From Planctomycetaceae bacterium (GTDB lineage: Bacteria; Planctomycetota; Planctomycetia; Pirellulales; Lacipirellulaceae), in NCBI GenBank assembly GCA_002702655.1, contig PABB01000021.1, forward strand, positions 51,732 through 115,731: DNA of 64,000 bases. The letters are read 5' to 3'. Both the position numbers and the translations under genes were made by a program. Below are positions 1-9,061 of the stretch, piece after piece (position 1 is the stretch's first letter; every line of letters starts with the position of its first letter). The notes beneath the pieces were generated by a model. It saw nothing but the letters and a program-made list of their open reading frames with translations. It ran no database searches and was not told where the DNA came from.

Positions 1-638
1 ACGGCGATCGGCTCCAACCGGAGCGGGCCCACATAGGTGGCCCGACCGCTGCGACGCAACTCCTCCGGCGGCCGCTCGACGATGCCCAAACCGTCCTCGC
101 CCGAGTACGGATACGGCGACAGGTTGGCGTCGTCCAGCAGGCGATCGACCACGGGCCAGAAGTCCGCGTCGTCGGCCGTGACCGTCAGCGGCACGTCGGC
201 CGGTTGCTGGCCGAACTGCTCGCGGAAGTCGATCAGCCGGTTGCCCGTTTGTTTTTCGATGGCAGCGAAGATGTCGGCGAGCTTGGCGTCCTGCATGTCG
301 AGCGTCAGCCGCGACGCCGACAGCGCCGACTCGGCCACGTCCTGCTGCACGGCGGCGCGGATGCGGTCGAGCCGCATGGCCACTTCCGGCGGCATCCGCT
401 GATCGGGCGACGGCAGCGCGGCCAGCAGCGCGTCGGCGTCGCCGCGGCCCAGTTCTGTCAGCTCTCGCTCGGCCGCGTCGCGGTCGCCGGCGTCGTCGGC
501 GTTGAGTTGCTGCACCAGGGCGGTCACCCGCTGAGCGTCGATCTCCGCCGCTGCGCCGGTCGCCGTGCCAATGCCGAGCAGGCAGGCGCCGACTGCGTAG
601 GCCAAGCGGATCGGAACTTGTCTCAAACAACAATTCAT
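1..638 (-). CDS. Secreted STN/HEAT-like planctomycete protein, C-terminus outside window
   Basis: Open frame read on the minus strand from an ATG at 638 to the left edge without a stop, at least 212 residues. The first 30 residues (MNCCLRQVPIRLAYAVGACL then a small-residue AAA stretch) look like a signal peptide. Residues about 32-85 are a charged helical block (VTALVQQLNADDAGDRDAAE) like the HEAT-type head of many planctomycete secreted proteins. From about residue 110, LTLDMQDAKLADIFAAIEKQ with a following PLTV and FWPVVDRLL resembles the secretin/STN fold (a beta strand, then an amphipathic helix). The function is unknown. The STN resemblance is my inference from pattern only. The gene is divergent from the PEP-CTERM gene starting at 910, with 271 bp between them for both promoters. 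Confidence 0.75.
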   Translation of the reverse strand, partial: MNCCLRQVPIRLAYAVGACLLGIGTATGAAAEIDAQRVTALVQQLNADDAGDRDAAERELTELGRGDADALLAALPSPDQRMPPEVAMRLDRIRAAVQQDVAESALSASRLTLDMQDAKLADIFAAIEKQTGNRLIDFREQFGQQPADVPLTVTADDADFWPVVDRLLDDANLSPYPYSGEDGLGIVERPPEELRRSGRATYVGPLRLEPIA

Positions 639-909
639 GACGAGCAGATTGCCAAGTAGAAAATAGGAGCCATCAGACCGCCGCCCATTTTACCCTTTCT
701 GCCGTGGCAACGCTCCTGTGAAGCCGCCACGCTAGCGGCAGACGCCTCGGCGGGCCGGCAGCAATTCGCGGGAACTGCCGTTGTTCGCGGGACAGTTCGG
801 GCGATACCATCCGTCACCCGCGCAGCGTCCGCCGCCGCACGTCGGCGATCAGTGGTTGACGCCGAGCGCCGCAGCGACCGCTCTTTCTCACGGTTCGGCA
901 GGATCTGTC

Positions 910-1791
910 ATGGCTATCTGGCATCGTTGTCTGGTGTGGGTTCTGGGGTGGGCGACGCTCGCGGCGGCGGCCTGTGGCGAGACGATCGAAGTCGCGTCCG
1001 CCACGATGGGCGTCACCGGTTACAACGCCGGGCAGGCCATTGGGACCGATCAATTCCTCGGCTGGCGGTTCGAACTGACCACCGGGCTGCTGGTCAGCGA
1101 GGTCGGCGGGCACATGGTGGCGGCCCCCGACGGCGGCGTGTTCGCAGCCATCGTGCGGCTGGACGCCCTCGACGCCCTGCCCCCCGGGTTTCCGTTTGCC
1201 GACAGCGAGGTGCTCGCCACGGCCGCCATGACCCCCCCGGTCCCCAGCGACGAAGTGTTCGTTGACCTCCAGGCTCTGCTCGTGCCCGGCAGCTACGCCC
1301 TGGTGTTTGGCTCGGGCCTGTACGAGGGCGGCATGACCAAGACGGGCACCAACGCCGCAATGGTTCAGGCGGGCAGCCAGGACCTGCTGGAGGGCGTCTC
1401 GACCGATTCGTTCATCGCCTGGATTGGCGCCGAGCAGCGGTGGCGCTCGGGAATTGCCTCGCCGACGCACGGCATGCGATTTGTCGTGCGCGGGGCCGAG
1501 GTGGCCAGCCTGGCCGATTTTGAACTCGACGGCGACGTCGATGGCGGCGACCTGAGCGTGTGGGGCGCCGGGTTCGGCAAGACGCCGGATGCGGTGCTCA
1601 CCGACGGCGATGCCGACAGCGACGGCTCGGTCACGGGCAGCGACTTTCTGGAGTGGCAGCGGGCGTTCGCCGAGGCCGCGGCGCCGACGGGCGCTGCCGT
1701 GCCGGAGCCGGTGGCGTGGGTGCTGGCGGCGGTGGCGGCTCTGCTGGTCGCTAGCATGCACGCGCTGCGCAGCTCACAAACTGCTGAATAG
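910..1791 (+). CDS. PEP-CTERM/dockerin secreted protein
   Basis: 293 residues from the ATG at 910; the frame is open further upstream but that part has no signal peptide. A signal peptide ends near residue 22 (LGWATLAAAACG). Residues 24-195 form a beta-rich extracellular domain that I do not recognise. Residues 202-253 carry two dockerin-like calcium loops (DFELDGDVDGGDLSVW and DGDADSDGSVTGSDFLEW). The tail is VPEP at 264-267, a hydrophobic helix, then basic residues, the PEP-CTERM signal used for exosortase processing. It is probably exported and surface-attached. It stands alone, and a palindromic repeat follows its stop codon directly. Confidence 0.88.
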   Translation: MAIWHRCLVWVLGWATLAAAACGETIEVASATMGVTGYNAGQAIGTDQFLGWRFELTTGLLVSEVGGHMVAAPDGGVFAAIVRLDALDALPPGFPFADSEVLATAAMTPPVPSDEVFVDLQALLVPGSYALVFGSGLYEGGMTKTGTNAAMVQAGSQDLLEGVSTDSFIAWIGAEQRWRSGIASPTHGMRFVVRGAEVASLADFELDGDVDGGDLSVWGAGFGKTPDAVLTDGDADSDGSVTGSDFLEWQRAFAEAAAPTGAAVPEPVAWVLAAVAALLVASMHALRSSQTAE

Positions 1792-1794
1792 TGC

Positions 1795-1865
1795 GTGCCA
1801 CGGCGCTGTGAGCCGGGTGAGCTGCCAAACTCTTGCCCGCTGCGTACGGCTCGCAGAGCCGTGGC
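1795..1865. repeat. Degenerate copy of the GTGCCACGGCTC palindromic repeat
   Basis: Starts 4 bases after the stop of the PEP-CTERM gene. The left arm begins GTGCCACGGCGCTGTGAGCC and the right arm is ACGGCTCGCAGAGCCGTGGC (1846-1865). It is a decayed form of the perfect 23-bp inverted repeat seen at 35827-35901, with the left arm more mutated than the right. Confidence 0.7.
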
Positions 1866-2216
1866 GCGCGCGCCCGTCGTTCCTCGACCTTCTGCTCACT
1901 CCGCAGCAATTGCCCTTGCCGTGCGCGGCGGATTTTCCGACCATCCCGCCGCTCGATCGAGCCGTTGCGATTCGCACCACGCGATCGTCTTGTCTTGCTT
2001 GAGCCGTGCGACCGCCACTGCGGGTCATCCCCCGCGGCGAAGATGGATCTTCGTCGTTGACCTGCGGCACCGCGACTCGCTCAGGACAACCCACGGATCA
2101 AGCGGCGACGCTCCCGCGACCCCAGGCCGGAGGCCTGAGGTTTTGCGTTGCACTGCGATCCCCTTGCCCCGGCGTCCACCACGCCGCGGCGCCTTGTGCA
2201 TCCACGGAGGGAAGCC
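1866..2216. other. Intergenic region upstream of the thioredoxin/protease gene
   Basis: No convincing gene. It contains a small hairpin CAGGCC-GGA-GGCCTG near 2123-2137 and, close to its end, the GGAGG ribosome-binding site of the next gene. No strong -35/-10 pair stands out. Confidence 0.5.
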
Positions 2217-3764
2217 ATGGTTCGCCGCCGACCCGTCGGCCTGTGTCTGTTCGCGCTCGTCGCGAGCTTCGCCCCGATTGCCGCCAGCGCCGCCCAGACG
2301 GTGCTCCTCGATTTCTCCTCGCCCAGTTGCGGTCCCTGCCGCCGCATGCGGCCCACCATCGGCCGGCTGGCCGCGGCGGGGTACGACGTGCGCGAGGTCG
2401 ACGTCTCGCGCGACGGGCAGACCGCCCAACGATTCGGCGTGGAAAGCGTGCCCACGTTCATCGTGCTGGTCGACGGCAAGCCGTACGGCCGCCTGACCGG
2501 CGCCACCAGCTACGAGCAGCTCACGGCGATGATCGCCAAGAGCGAACAGTTGGCCGGCGCGGCGCGGATCCAGCCCGCTCAGTTCAGCGGAGCTCCCAGC
2601 ACGTTCGCCGATCCGGCCGCCGACCTGCAGACCCCGCAGGAAGGCCGCATCGTCGAACTGGAACCGCCGGGCGCCGCCGCCCTGCCCCGGCCCAGTGCGC
2701 AATTCGGCGGCGGTTCATCCGCGGCTGCGCCGCAGGCTGGCGCCTATGCCGATCTCGCGAAACTGACCGCCGCCACGGTGCGGCTCTCTGTGGAGGACGG
2801 CGCCGGCAAGTCGACCGGCACCGGCACGATTGTTGACGCTCGCAACGGCGAAGCGCTGATCCTCACCTGCGGCCACATCTTCCGCGAATCGCAAGGTCGC
2901 GGTCGGATCGAAGTCACCCTGTTCGATGGCAGCCCGCAGGGGGCCGTCAAGCGGGGCGTCGTCGAAGGCCGGATGGTGGCGTTCGATTTGGATCGCGACC
3001 TGGGTCTGGTGAGCATCTGGATCGACGCCCCGGTGACCGTGGCGCCGATTGCCCCGGCGACGGCCGCGGCGCGCCCGACTGAACCGGTCACGACCATGGG
3101 CTGCAGCAACGGGGCCGATCCCACGCCACAGCAAACGCGGGTGACTACGGTCGATCGCTACACGGGTCCCCCCAACGTGCAAGTGGCCGGCGCGCCGGTC
3201 GAAGGCCGCAGCGGCGGCGGGCTGTTCAATGCGGCGGGCCAGGTGGTGGGCGTTTGCTTTGCTGCCGATCCCGGCAGCAACGAAGGACTGTACGCGGGGT
3301 TGCGATCGATTCACGCCAAGATGGATGAGCTGAAACTGACCGCCGTCTATCAGCAACCTTCGACCGGGATTGCCCTGGCCGCGGCCACAGAGCAACCAAA
3401 AATCCGCGGCCAGGAGCCCAGCGAGGCCTTCGGCGCCACGGCCGCGCCGCCGGCGACGCCGCTGAGCGTGCCGTCCACTCCCGATGCGGGGTTGGGCGCC
3501 GCGACGGCTGGCAATCCGTTTGGGTCGCTGAGCACGGCCGCACCGGGCGGCGCGGTCACGCCCACGCCGCCAACGCTTTCGCCGGTCGAACGGGCCACGC
3601 TCGAAGAACTTGCCAATCGCAGCGGCGACAGCGAGGTGATCTGCATCATCCGCCCGCAGCAGCCGGGCGGCAAAAGCGAAGTGATCACGGTCAGCGGCGC
3701 CTCGCCGGCATTCGTGGGGGCCCTGCAACAGGCGGCCGCCGCGGGGGGGGCCACGCGACGCTGA
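2217..3764 (+). CDS. Secreted thioredoxin-domain / trypsin-like serine protease fusion
   Basis: 515 residues. The ATG at 2217 is chosen because GGAGG precedes it by a few bases and a signal peptide follows (LCLFALVASFAPIAASAAQ); an ATG at 2148 in frame lacks both. Residues about 27-125 are a thioredoxin fold with the active-site motif CGPC at 38-41 and the cis-Pro motif VPTF. Residues about 180-390 resemble a chymotrypsin-fold protease: His in TCGH (residue 220), Asp in DLDRDLGLV (259 or 261) and Ser in GRSGGGLF (332), so all three catalytic residues appear present, although the usual GNSGGP is changed. The C-terminal 120 residues are Pro/Ala-rich and end in a small domain. It probably works in the periplasm in disulfide handling and proteolysis. 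Fusion of the two domains is unusual. Confidence 0.88.
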   Translation: MVRRRPVGLCLFALVASFAPIAASAAQTVLLDFSSPSCGPCRRMRPTIGRLAAAGYDVREVDVSRDGQTAQRFGVESVPTFIVLVDGKPYGRLTGATSYEQLTAMIAKSEQLAGAARIQPAQFSGAPSTFADPAADLQTPQEGRIVELEPPGAAALPRPSAQFGGGSSAAAPQAGAYADLAKLTAATVRLSVEDGAGKSTGTGTIVDARNGEALILTCGHIFRESQGRGRIEVTLFDGSPQGAVKRGVVEGRMVAFDLDRDLGLVSIWIDAPVTVAPIAPATAAARPTEPVTTMGCSNGADPTPQQTRVTTVDRYTGPPNVQVAGAPVEGRSGGGLFNAAGQVVGVCFAADPGSNEGLYAGLRSIHAKMDELKLTAVYQQPSTGIALAAATEQPKIRGQEPSEAFGATAAPPATPLSVPSTPDAGLGAATAGNPFGSLSTAAPGGAVTPTPPTLSPVERATLEELANRSGDSEVICIIRPQQPGGKSEVITVSGASPAFVGALQQAAAAGGATRR

Positions 3765-3913
3765 TGCGGCCGGCCGCGACCTCCGCAGCCGCGCAATCCG
3801 CACAACCGCACCGAGTCGATCGCTCGCCGCCGTGGCGGCAGGCGTGTTCTAAAGTTGAGACAGCGGCGCGCACTGGTTGACGTGCGCCATCGGCACGCGC
3901 GACGAGCTGTCTC

Positions 3914-4444
3914 ATGCTGATTACTCTCACGGTCATTTCGCTGACGAACTTAGCGCTAGGGTTTGGCCTGGCCGTGTACTTCCTGCGCACCGGCGAGCTG
4001 CCTGGGCGCTTCATGCCGGTCGGGATGGCGCCGGTTCGCACGTCCGGGGCCGCCGCGGCTCCGGTTGCCAAGCCCGAACTCGAAGCGGAGCCGGAGCCTG
4101 CCGCCCAGGAAGATCCGCCAGCCGCTGCCGCCGCACCGGTCGAGCCAACCGCTGCGTCGCCGCCTACCGAACCACAGAGTCCAGCCCCCGAGTCGCCGGC
4201 CGCTGCAGCGCCCGCGCCGATCGCCGCCGCCGAGCCCGCCGAAACGGAGCCAGCCGAAACCGCCGCGCCGCAAGCGACCGCGGAGGAGGCGACCGCCGAG
4301 TCACAAGAATCCGCCGCCGCGGCCGCCGAAGGGGCCGACGACGAAGCGGAAGTGGAAGAGGACGTGATGGCCGGCATCGAAGCGTTCCGCGCCCAGTTGG
4401 CGCAGATGAACGAAGAGCCGGCCGAAGCCGCGGCCGCCCAGTAG
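3914..4444 (+). CDS. Membrane-anchored Ala/Pro/Glu-rich protein
   Basis: 176 residues from the ATG at 3914. Residues 2-24 (MLITLTVISLTNLALGFGLA...) form one transmembrane helix. The rest is low-complexity Ala/Pro/Glu until a short predicted helix at 148-170 (DDEAEVEEDVMAGIEAFRAQ). No catalytic domain is visible. A single helix with a long acidic disordered tail suggests an inner-membrane protein facing the cytoplasm or a scaffold. It stands alone and converges on the minus-strand gene at 4495. The function is unknown. Confidence 0.7.
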   Translation: MLITLTVISLTNLALGFGLAVYFLRTGELPGRFMPVGMAPVRTSGAAAAPVAKPELEAEPEPAAQEDPPAAAAAPVEPTAASPPTEPQSPAPESPAAAAPAPIAAAEPAETEPAETAAPQATAEEATAESQESAAAAAEGADDEAEVEEDVMAGIEAFRAQLAQMNEEPAEAAAAQ

Positions 4445-4494
4445 ACGCGCGGCGTTTTGTCGCACAGCCTTTGGCGACCTATTCTCATCGCGGC

Positions 4495-5385
4495 TCACCC
4501 GCCTGCGGGCGGCGGCGGGGGCTCGTAGAACTTGGTCAGATCGAAGCCGCCGCGCTGTTCTTCCTCAACAAGTTTCAGCCGCGTTTCCAGTTGCTCGACC
4601 CGTCGCGCGAGCACGGGCAGCAACCGCTCCTCGGGATCCTCCGGCCGCGGCCGGGGCACTTCGGGGTAACCCAGTTGCCGGTGCAGCGCCGCAAACAGAT
4701 AGATGGGATCCTTGCGGCGATTGGCCCAAGCGATTCGGCCCTCGCGGCGGCCGAACAGCACGGGGGCGTCGGTCTCTTCCTTCGCGTCACGCTGGGCCGC
4801 GCGCTCGTGGTAGTACTCGCTGCGGACGTAAATCAGATCGGCCGTCTCGACGATGCCAATCTGCCGCCGGACAGTCAGCACCCACTGGCGCCACCGTTGG
4901 TCAAACGACGGATCGCCGGCGATCGCTTCCAGTCCCCGGTCGTAGCCGAGCCGATTGCGGCTGATGACCTCCAACTGATACAGAAACAGCCCCTGCAAGC
5001 TGATCCCGTCGGCCCGGTACTTCGCTTCGCGCGCGAGTATCTCCAGCGCGATCCGCAGATCGAACCGCCGGCGGTCGTCTTCCGCCTCGGCCATCACGTA
5101 GCACTGAAACGGCGTGAAGTAGTGCTGCAGTCGATCCATCGCCGTGCTGAACGTGCCCAGGTGCCGCAGCTCGGCCAGCATAAAGTCGATCGCCATCGGC
5201 AGCTTGGTCGTGGCGAGCACTTCCTCGCGGACGCTGGCGAGCACCTCCTGCGCAGGCACGTTGGAGCGGAGTTGCTCGCCCATCACCGTGAACAGGTGCT
5301 GCTGCTCGACGTACTCTTCGCGCGGTAGCGGCGACAGCGGCGCCGGTTGGTCGTCGGTCGGCTGCGGCGGATCGGACCGCGTCAT
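4495..5385 (-). CDS. Conserved cytoplasmic protein of unknown function
   Basis: 296 residues with no signal peptide or membrane helix. Mostly alpha-helical, with regularly spaced Arg/Tyr-rich stretches (YVMAEAEDDRRRFDLRIALE, IYVRSEYYHERAAQR). The C-terminus has a short coiled coil (LARRVEQLETRLKLVEEEQR, about 258-277) and a Pro tail. Its ATG overlaps the stop of the upstream esterase gene as ATGA, so the two are translationally coupled. I do not recognise the family. Confidence 0.85.
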   Translation of the reverse strand: MTRSDPPQPTDDQPAPLSPLPREEYVEQQHLFTVMGEQLRSNVPAQEVLASVREEVLATTKLPMAIDFMLAELRHLGTFSTAMDRLQHYFTPFQCYVMAEAEDDRRRFDLRIALEILAREAKYRADGISLQGLFLYQLEVISRNRLGYDRGLEAIAGDPSFDQRWRQWVLTVRRQIGIVETADLIYVRSEYYHERAAQRDAKEETDAPVLFGRREGRIAWANRRKDPIYLFAALHRQLGYPEVPRPRPEDPEERLLPVLARRVEQLETRLKLVEEEQRGGFDLTKFYEPPPPPAGG

Positions 5386-6353
5386 GGCGCGGCTCCCGCA
5401 GCAGTCGTTGCTGCGCGGGCGTCGTCGTCCGACGGCGAGTCGCCGCTTTGTCCCAGATGCTCCTGGAGAAACGCGAAGCCCAACTCCAGCGAACGCCGGT
5501 CAGCCGCCGCCCCGCCGTGGCCGACCCGCGGCACGACGTGCAACTGGCCGGTCGCTCCGGCGGCCGCGAGCTTGTCGCACATCGCTTGGGGGCTCTCGAC
5601 AGACACCAGTCGGTCGCCCTCGCCGTGATAAAAAAACATGGGCGGGTCGTCGCCGGTAGCGAATGCCGTGGGCGAGGCCAGGCGGTACAAGTCGGGTTTC
5701 TCGCCACGCGTGCCGCCGAGCCAGAACGCCAGTCCGCGCGAGTCGGCCGGCATGGTTTGGAACTCGCACGGCGCTCCGCCGGCGACGACCGCTTGCAGTC
5801 GCAGCGCGTCGTCGATCTGGTCGGTCGCTGCGTCGCCATCGATCGTGGCGCCGTTGAGCGCGCCCAGCAGCGTGACCAGGTGACCGCCTGCCGAGTAACC
5901 CAAGCCCGCGATCCGCGCGGGATCGATCTTCCAGCGGGCCGCCTCGGTGCGCATCCACCGCAACGCGGCTTGGCAGTCTTCCAGCTGCGCCGGGAACTTG
6001 TCCTGCGGGGCCAGGCGATAGCTGATTGCCGCGGCCGTGTACCCTCCTTCCGCCAGCTTCTCAGCGAGGCCGCCCAACTGCGCGCGGGTGCCGGATCGCC
6101 AGGCGCCGCCATGCACCACCAGCACCGCGGGAAACGGGCCCTCGCCGGCCGGGACGTACATGTCGGCTTTCAGCTGGGTGTCGCCCCGCTGGGCGTAGGT
6201 TTCGCCGAAGGAGATTTCGACCTTGCCCGGTGCGCTGGCAGCGTCTTCGCCTGCGGCGGCAGGTTGCGCGGTCTGCGACTGGGCCAGCAGCGACCCGGCG
6301 AGTTGGGCGTCGACGACCGCTGCGATCAAGGCGGCAAGAAAAGCTCGTTTCAC
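5382..6353 (-). CDS. Exported alpha/beta-hydrolase (esterase, BD-FAE/HSL-like)
   Basis: 323 residues from a GTG at 6353. A signal peptide is followed by an Ala/Gln-rich linker. The hydrolase core has the oxyanion motif HGGAW (81-85), the nucleophile elbow GYSAGG with Ser154, a probable acid Asp247 in GEGDRLVS and His279 in RVGHGG. This is the arrangement of carboxylesterases that remove acetyl or feruloyl groups from plant polysaccharides; the substrate cannot be read from the sequence. It overlaps the next gene by 4 bases and is divergent from ribBA. Confidence 0.9.
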   Translation of the reverse strand: MKRAFLAALIAAVVDAQLAGSLLAQSQTAQPAAAGEDAASAPGKVEISFGETYAQRGDTQLKADMYVPAGEGPFPAVLVVHGGAWRSGTRAQLGGLAEKLAEGGYTAAAISYRLAPQDKFPAQLEDCQAALRWMRTEAARWKIDPARIAGLGYSAGGHLVTLLGALNGATIDGDAATDQIDDALRLQAVVAGGAPCEFQTMPADSRGLAFWLGGTRGEKPDLYRLASPTAFATGDDPPMFFYHGEGDRLVSVESPQAMCDKLAAAGATGQLHVVPRVGHGGAAADRRSLELGFAFLQEHLGQSGDSPSDDDARAATTAAGAAP

Positions 6354-6494
6354 GGCGAGAACCTGCGGGGGCCCGATGGAGAGCAGGCGGTCCCGCTCGT
6401 ATACTGATTATTTCCGCAATTCCTCGGCGGCGGCAACGGGCGATTTGACGCCGCCGTCCCCTGCCCGTTCCCTTCCTCCGACCAAGTCAGCCCT

Positions 6495-7706
6495 GTGAAT
6501 CCCGAGTTTTCCACGATTGAAGAGGCCGTCGAGGCGATCGCACGCGGCGAGGTGGTGATCGTCGCCGATGCCGAAGACCGCGAGAACGAGGGCGATTTCG
6601 TCTGCGCCGCCGAGAAGACCACGCCCGAGGTGGTCAATTTCATGATCACTCACGGCCGCGGGCAACTGTGCATGCCGATCCTGCCGGAAGTGAGCGAGCG
6701 GCTGCGGCTCAATCCCATGGTCGACGACAACACGGCGCCGCTGCGGACCAATTACACCGTGCCGGTCGACCACTGCACCAGCCGCACCGGCATCACCGCG
6801 GCTGAGCGGGCCGCCACAATTCTGGGAATCTGCGACCCGGGGAGCAAACCAAGCGACTTCGTCCGCCCGGGACACCTGTTCCCGCTGGTCGCCAAGGAGG
6901 GGGGCGTGCTGCGCCGCGCCGGGCACACCGAAGCGGCCGTCGACCTGGCGCGGATGGCGGGGCTGCATCCGGCCGGCGTCCTGTGCGAGATCCTCGACGA
7001 GGACGGCGATCGAGCCACGCGACCGCGGCTGATGGAGCTGGCCCGCGAGTACAACTTGCCGGTGATCACGATCGAGCAACTGATCGCCCACCGCCGGCAA
7101 CGCGAGAAGCTCGTCTACCGCAAGGCCGAAGCGCAGTTGCCCACCAAATACGGCGACGGCCGAATCATTGCCTACGGCGTGAAGTACGAATCGCAGGAGC
7201 CGGTGGCGTACGTGATCGGCGACCTGTCCGCGGTCGAGGCGCCGTTGGTTCGGCTGCACTCGTCGTGCTTCACCGGCGATCTGCTGGAGTCGCTCCGCTG
7301 CGACTGCGGCGATCAGTTGCACATGGCGCTGGAAATGATCGGCCGCGCCGGCGCCGGCGCGCTGATCTACCTGCCCCAGGAAGGTCGCGGCATCGGGCTG
7401 GTCGAAAAGATCAAAGCCTACGCCTTGCAGGACCAGGGCATGGACACGGTCGAAGCAAACCTGGCCCTGGGTTATATGGCCGACCCCCGCGACTACGGCG
7501 TGGGCATTCAACTGCTGAAAGACCTGGGACTGCGCAAGGTGCGGCTGCTGACCAACAATCCCAAGAAAACCGAGGCGTTCGTGTTCGGCGGGTTCGACCT
7601 GGAGGTCGTCGACCAAGTGCCGATCGTCCCGGCGCCGAATCCCCACAACGTGGCGTATTTGCAGACCAAACGCGATAAGATGGGGCATCAACTGCCGGAG
7701 ATTTGA
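6495..7706 (+). CDS. ribBA: Bifunctional 3,4-DHBP synthase / GTP cyclohydrolase II
   Basis: 403 residues, GTG start at 6495. The N-terminal half (about 1-205) is 3,4-dihydroxy-2-butanone 4-phosphate synthase: acidic metal/substrate motif [10 protein letters not shown] (25-34), HGRGQLC, and HTEAAVDL. The C-terminal half (about 210-400) is GTP cyclohydrolase II: the zinc cysteines in [20 protein letters not shown], then [10 protein letters not shown] and [10 protein letters not shown]. The two enzymes make the two precursors of riboflavin, from ribulose 5-phosphate and from GTP. Length and domain order are normal. No FMN riboswitch is visible in the 140 bp upstream, which hold only short GC-rich stems. 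Confidence 0.97.
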   Translation: MNPEFSTIEEAVEAIARGEVVIVADAEDRENEGDFVCAAEKTTPEVVNFMITHGRGQLCMPILPEVSERLRLNPMVDDNTAPLRTNYTVPVDHCTSRTGITAAERAATILGICDPGSKPSDFVRPGHLFPLVAKEGGVLRRAGHTEAAVDLARMAGLHPAGVLCEILDEDGDRATRPRLMELAREYNLPVITIEQLIAHRRQREKLVYRKAEAQLPTKYGDGRIIAYGVKYESQEPVAYVIGDLSAVEAPLVRLHSSCFTGDLLESLRCDCGDQLHMALEMIGRAGAGALIYLPQEGRGIGLVEKIKAYALQDQGMDTVEANLALGYMADPRDYGVGIQLLKDLGLRKVRLLTNNPKKTEAFVFGGFDLEVVDQVPIVPAPNPHNVAYLQTKRDKMGHQLPEI

Positions 7707-7750
7707 GATGGGCCGGCAGCGTCCTCGCGCGCGGCGCATCGTGAATTGCT

Positions 7751-8197
7751 ATGCTGACTTTCGACGCCAACATCTACGCTTATCCGACGACGGCCACGGT
7801 GGGCGATTCCGTCGTGATTCGCGGCGAGTCGCTCACGCCGCTGTGCGACGCGGAGCGCCGGCCGCCGATCTTTGACGCCTTTCTGCCCGTGACCTTCGAG
7901 CAGGCGTACGAAGCGCTGGTTCAACTGCCGCGGCTCGACGCCGAGCCGGACGGTTTTTTGGTCATCGCCGGCGAAGCGGACGGGAGCCGTTGGCAACTCG
8001 ACGGCCACCTGTACGACTTTGGCGACAGCCTGCACCGGCTGCGATTGCACGGCCAGTGCCCCGACGAAACGCTGGACGCCGTGCTGCAGTGTCTCGGTTG
8101 GCCGGAAGCGCAAGTCGCTTTCGAGGTGATCAGCGACGGCGTCGTGTTGGACGAGTCGAACTTCCGCCGCTACGCCGCCCGGCGGCCAATCCACTGA
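7751..8197 (+). CDS. Conserved hypothetical protein
   Basis: 148 residues, ATG at 7751, 44 bp after ribBA and possibly cotranscribed with it. No signal peptide. A mixed alpha/beta protein (FLVIAGEADGSRWQLDGHLY, LHGQCPDETLDAVLQCLGWP). Its last 28 bp overlap the 3' end of the convergent DUF707 gene. No family recognised. Confidence 0.75.
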   Translation: MLTFDANIYAYPTTATVGDSVVIRGESLTPLCDAERRPPIFDAFLPVTFEQAYEALVQLPRLDAEPDGFLVIAGEADGSRWQLDGHLYDFGDSLHRLRLHGQCPDETLDAVLQCLGWPEAQVAFEVISDGVVLDESNFRRYAARRPIH

Positions 8198-8952
8198 CTC
8201 AGACGCGAGCGGGTCCAGACCTCGTTGCCCGCCACGTCGATGCCCTTCAGCCGGGCCGTGTCGCGGAAGATGCGTCGGGCCTGGCGGCGATTCTTAATGC
8301 CGAATCGCTGCAGCAGCTCGTGGTACTCGGCGCCCGGGTCGATTCCCAACTTCGCCAGCAGCGAGTGCACGCCGCCCGATTGCAGGGGCCGCGTATGGTG
8401 GACCGGCGTTTCGTCGATGACCGCCACCTCGTCCTCGCCGTGCATGGTCGACCAGACCCAATCGATGCCCCAGGCGGAGCGGTTGGCCGCGAACACGGGC
8501 GCCGATTTGATCAGCGCTTTGCGCGTGAACAGCGGGCACATGATCTCCACGTACCCCGTGTAACGCAGTCGGTACTGGGGGTGCGCTCGCAGCGCTGCGA
8601 AGCTGAAGTCGCCCTTGCCGATGGCCGGCTGGCAGACCTGCAGTTGGAACTCCGCCGCGGTGCGAAACATCTGGTTCACCGTCGCCGTGTCGCAGGCGAT
8701 GTCATCGTCGGGCAGCCAGAAGCGATCATACCGCTCAATCAAGTGCGCCCACTCGCCCTGCAGCAGGTCGTACAGCAGTTGGAACTTGATGCCCTTGCGG
8801 CGCAGATAGTACTCGCCGTCGTCGGCCCACTGTCCCGGCTGGTCGCCGAAGTAAACCAAGGCCAGATCAAACTGCCGCGCGTCGGGCTCCGACAGCCATG
8901 ACCGATGGACGGACTGATCGCCGACAATGCTGAGGACGAGATTGCGGGACAT
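8170..8952 (-). CDS. DUF707-like putative glycosyltransferase-related protein
   Basis: 260 residues from the ATG at 8952 (MSRNLVLSIVGD); the frame continues upstream but that stretch is low quality. Features I associate with DUF707: RNLV...GD...H.SWL at the N-terminus, FDLALVYFGD, then the DDD-containing FWLPDDDIACDTATVNQMF, RLRYTGYVEIMCPLF, and AVIDETPVHHTRP near the end. The DDD resembles the metal-binding motif of nucleotide-sugar transferases. It lies directly downstream of the UDP-galactopyranose mutase gene, which fits a role in surface glycan synthesis. Activity is inferred. Confidence 0.8.
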   Translation of the reverse strand: MSRNLVLSIVGDQSVHRSWLSEPDARQFDLALVYFGDQPGQWADDGEYYLRRKGIKFQLLYDLLQGEWAHLIERYDRFWLPDDDIACDTATVNQMFRTAAEFQLQVCQPAIGKGDFSFAALRAHPQYRLRYTGYVEIMCPLFTRKALIKSAPVFAANRSAWGIDWVWSTMHGEDEVAVIDETPVHHTRPLQSGGVHSLLAKLGIDPGAEYHELLQRFGIKNRRQARRIFRDTARLKGIDVAGNEVWTRSRLSQWIGRRAA

Positions 8953-9061
8953 GGCGCGGTTGTGACCTGCTATCGGTGACCAGTGACCAGTGAACAAGTA
9001 TGGCGAGCGGCTCAATGTGGCTTCACCGGTCACAGGTAACAGGTAACCGGTAACTCCACCG

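Noticed and set aside
2020-2110. Minus-strand text resembling a dispersed intergenic repeat
   Set aside because: It looks like a sequence type I associate with repeats between genes in environmental bacteria, but only one copy is in this window, so it cannot be supported here.
6354-6494. FMN riboswitch upstream of ribBA
   Set aside because: The conserved FMN-element blocks are absent; only short GC-rich stems are present.
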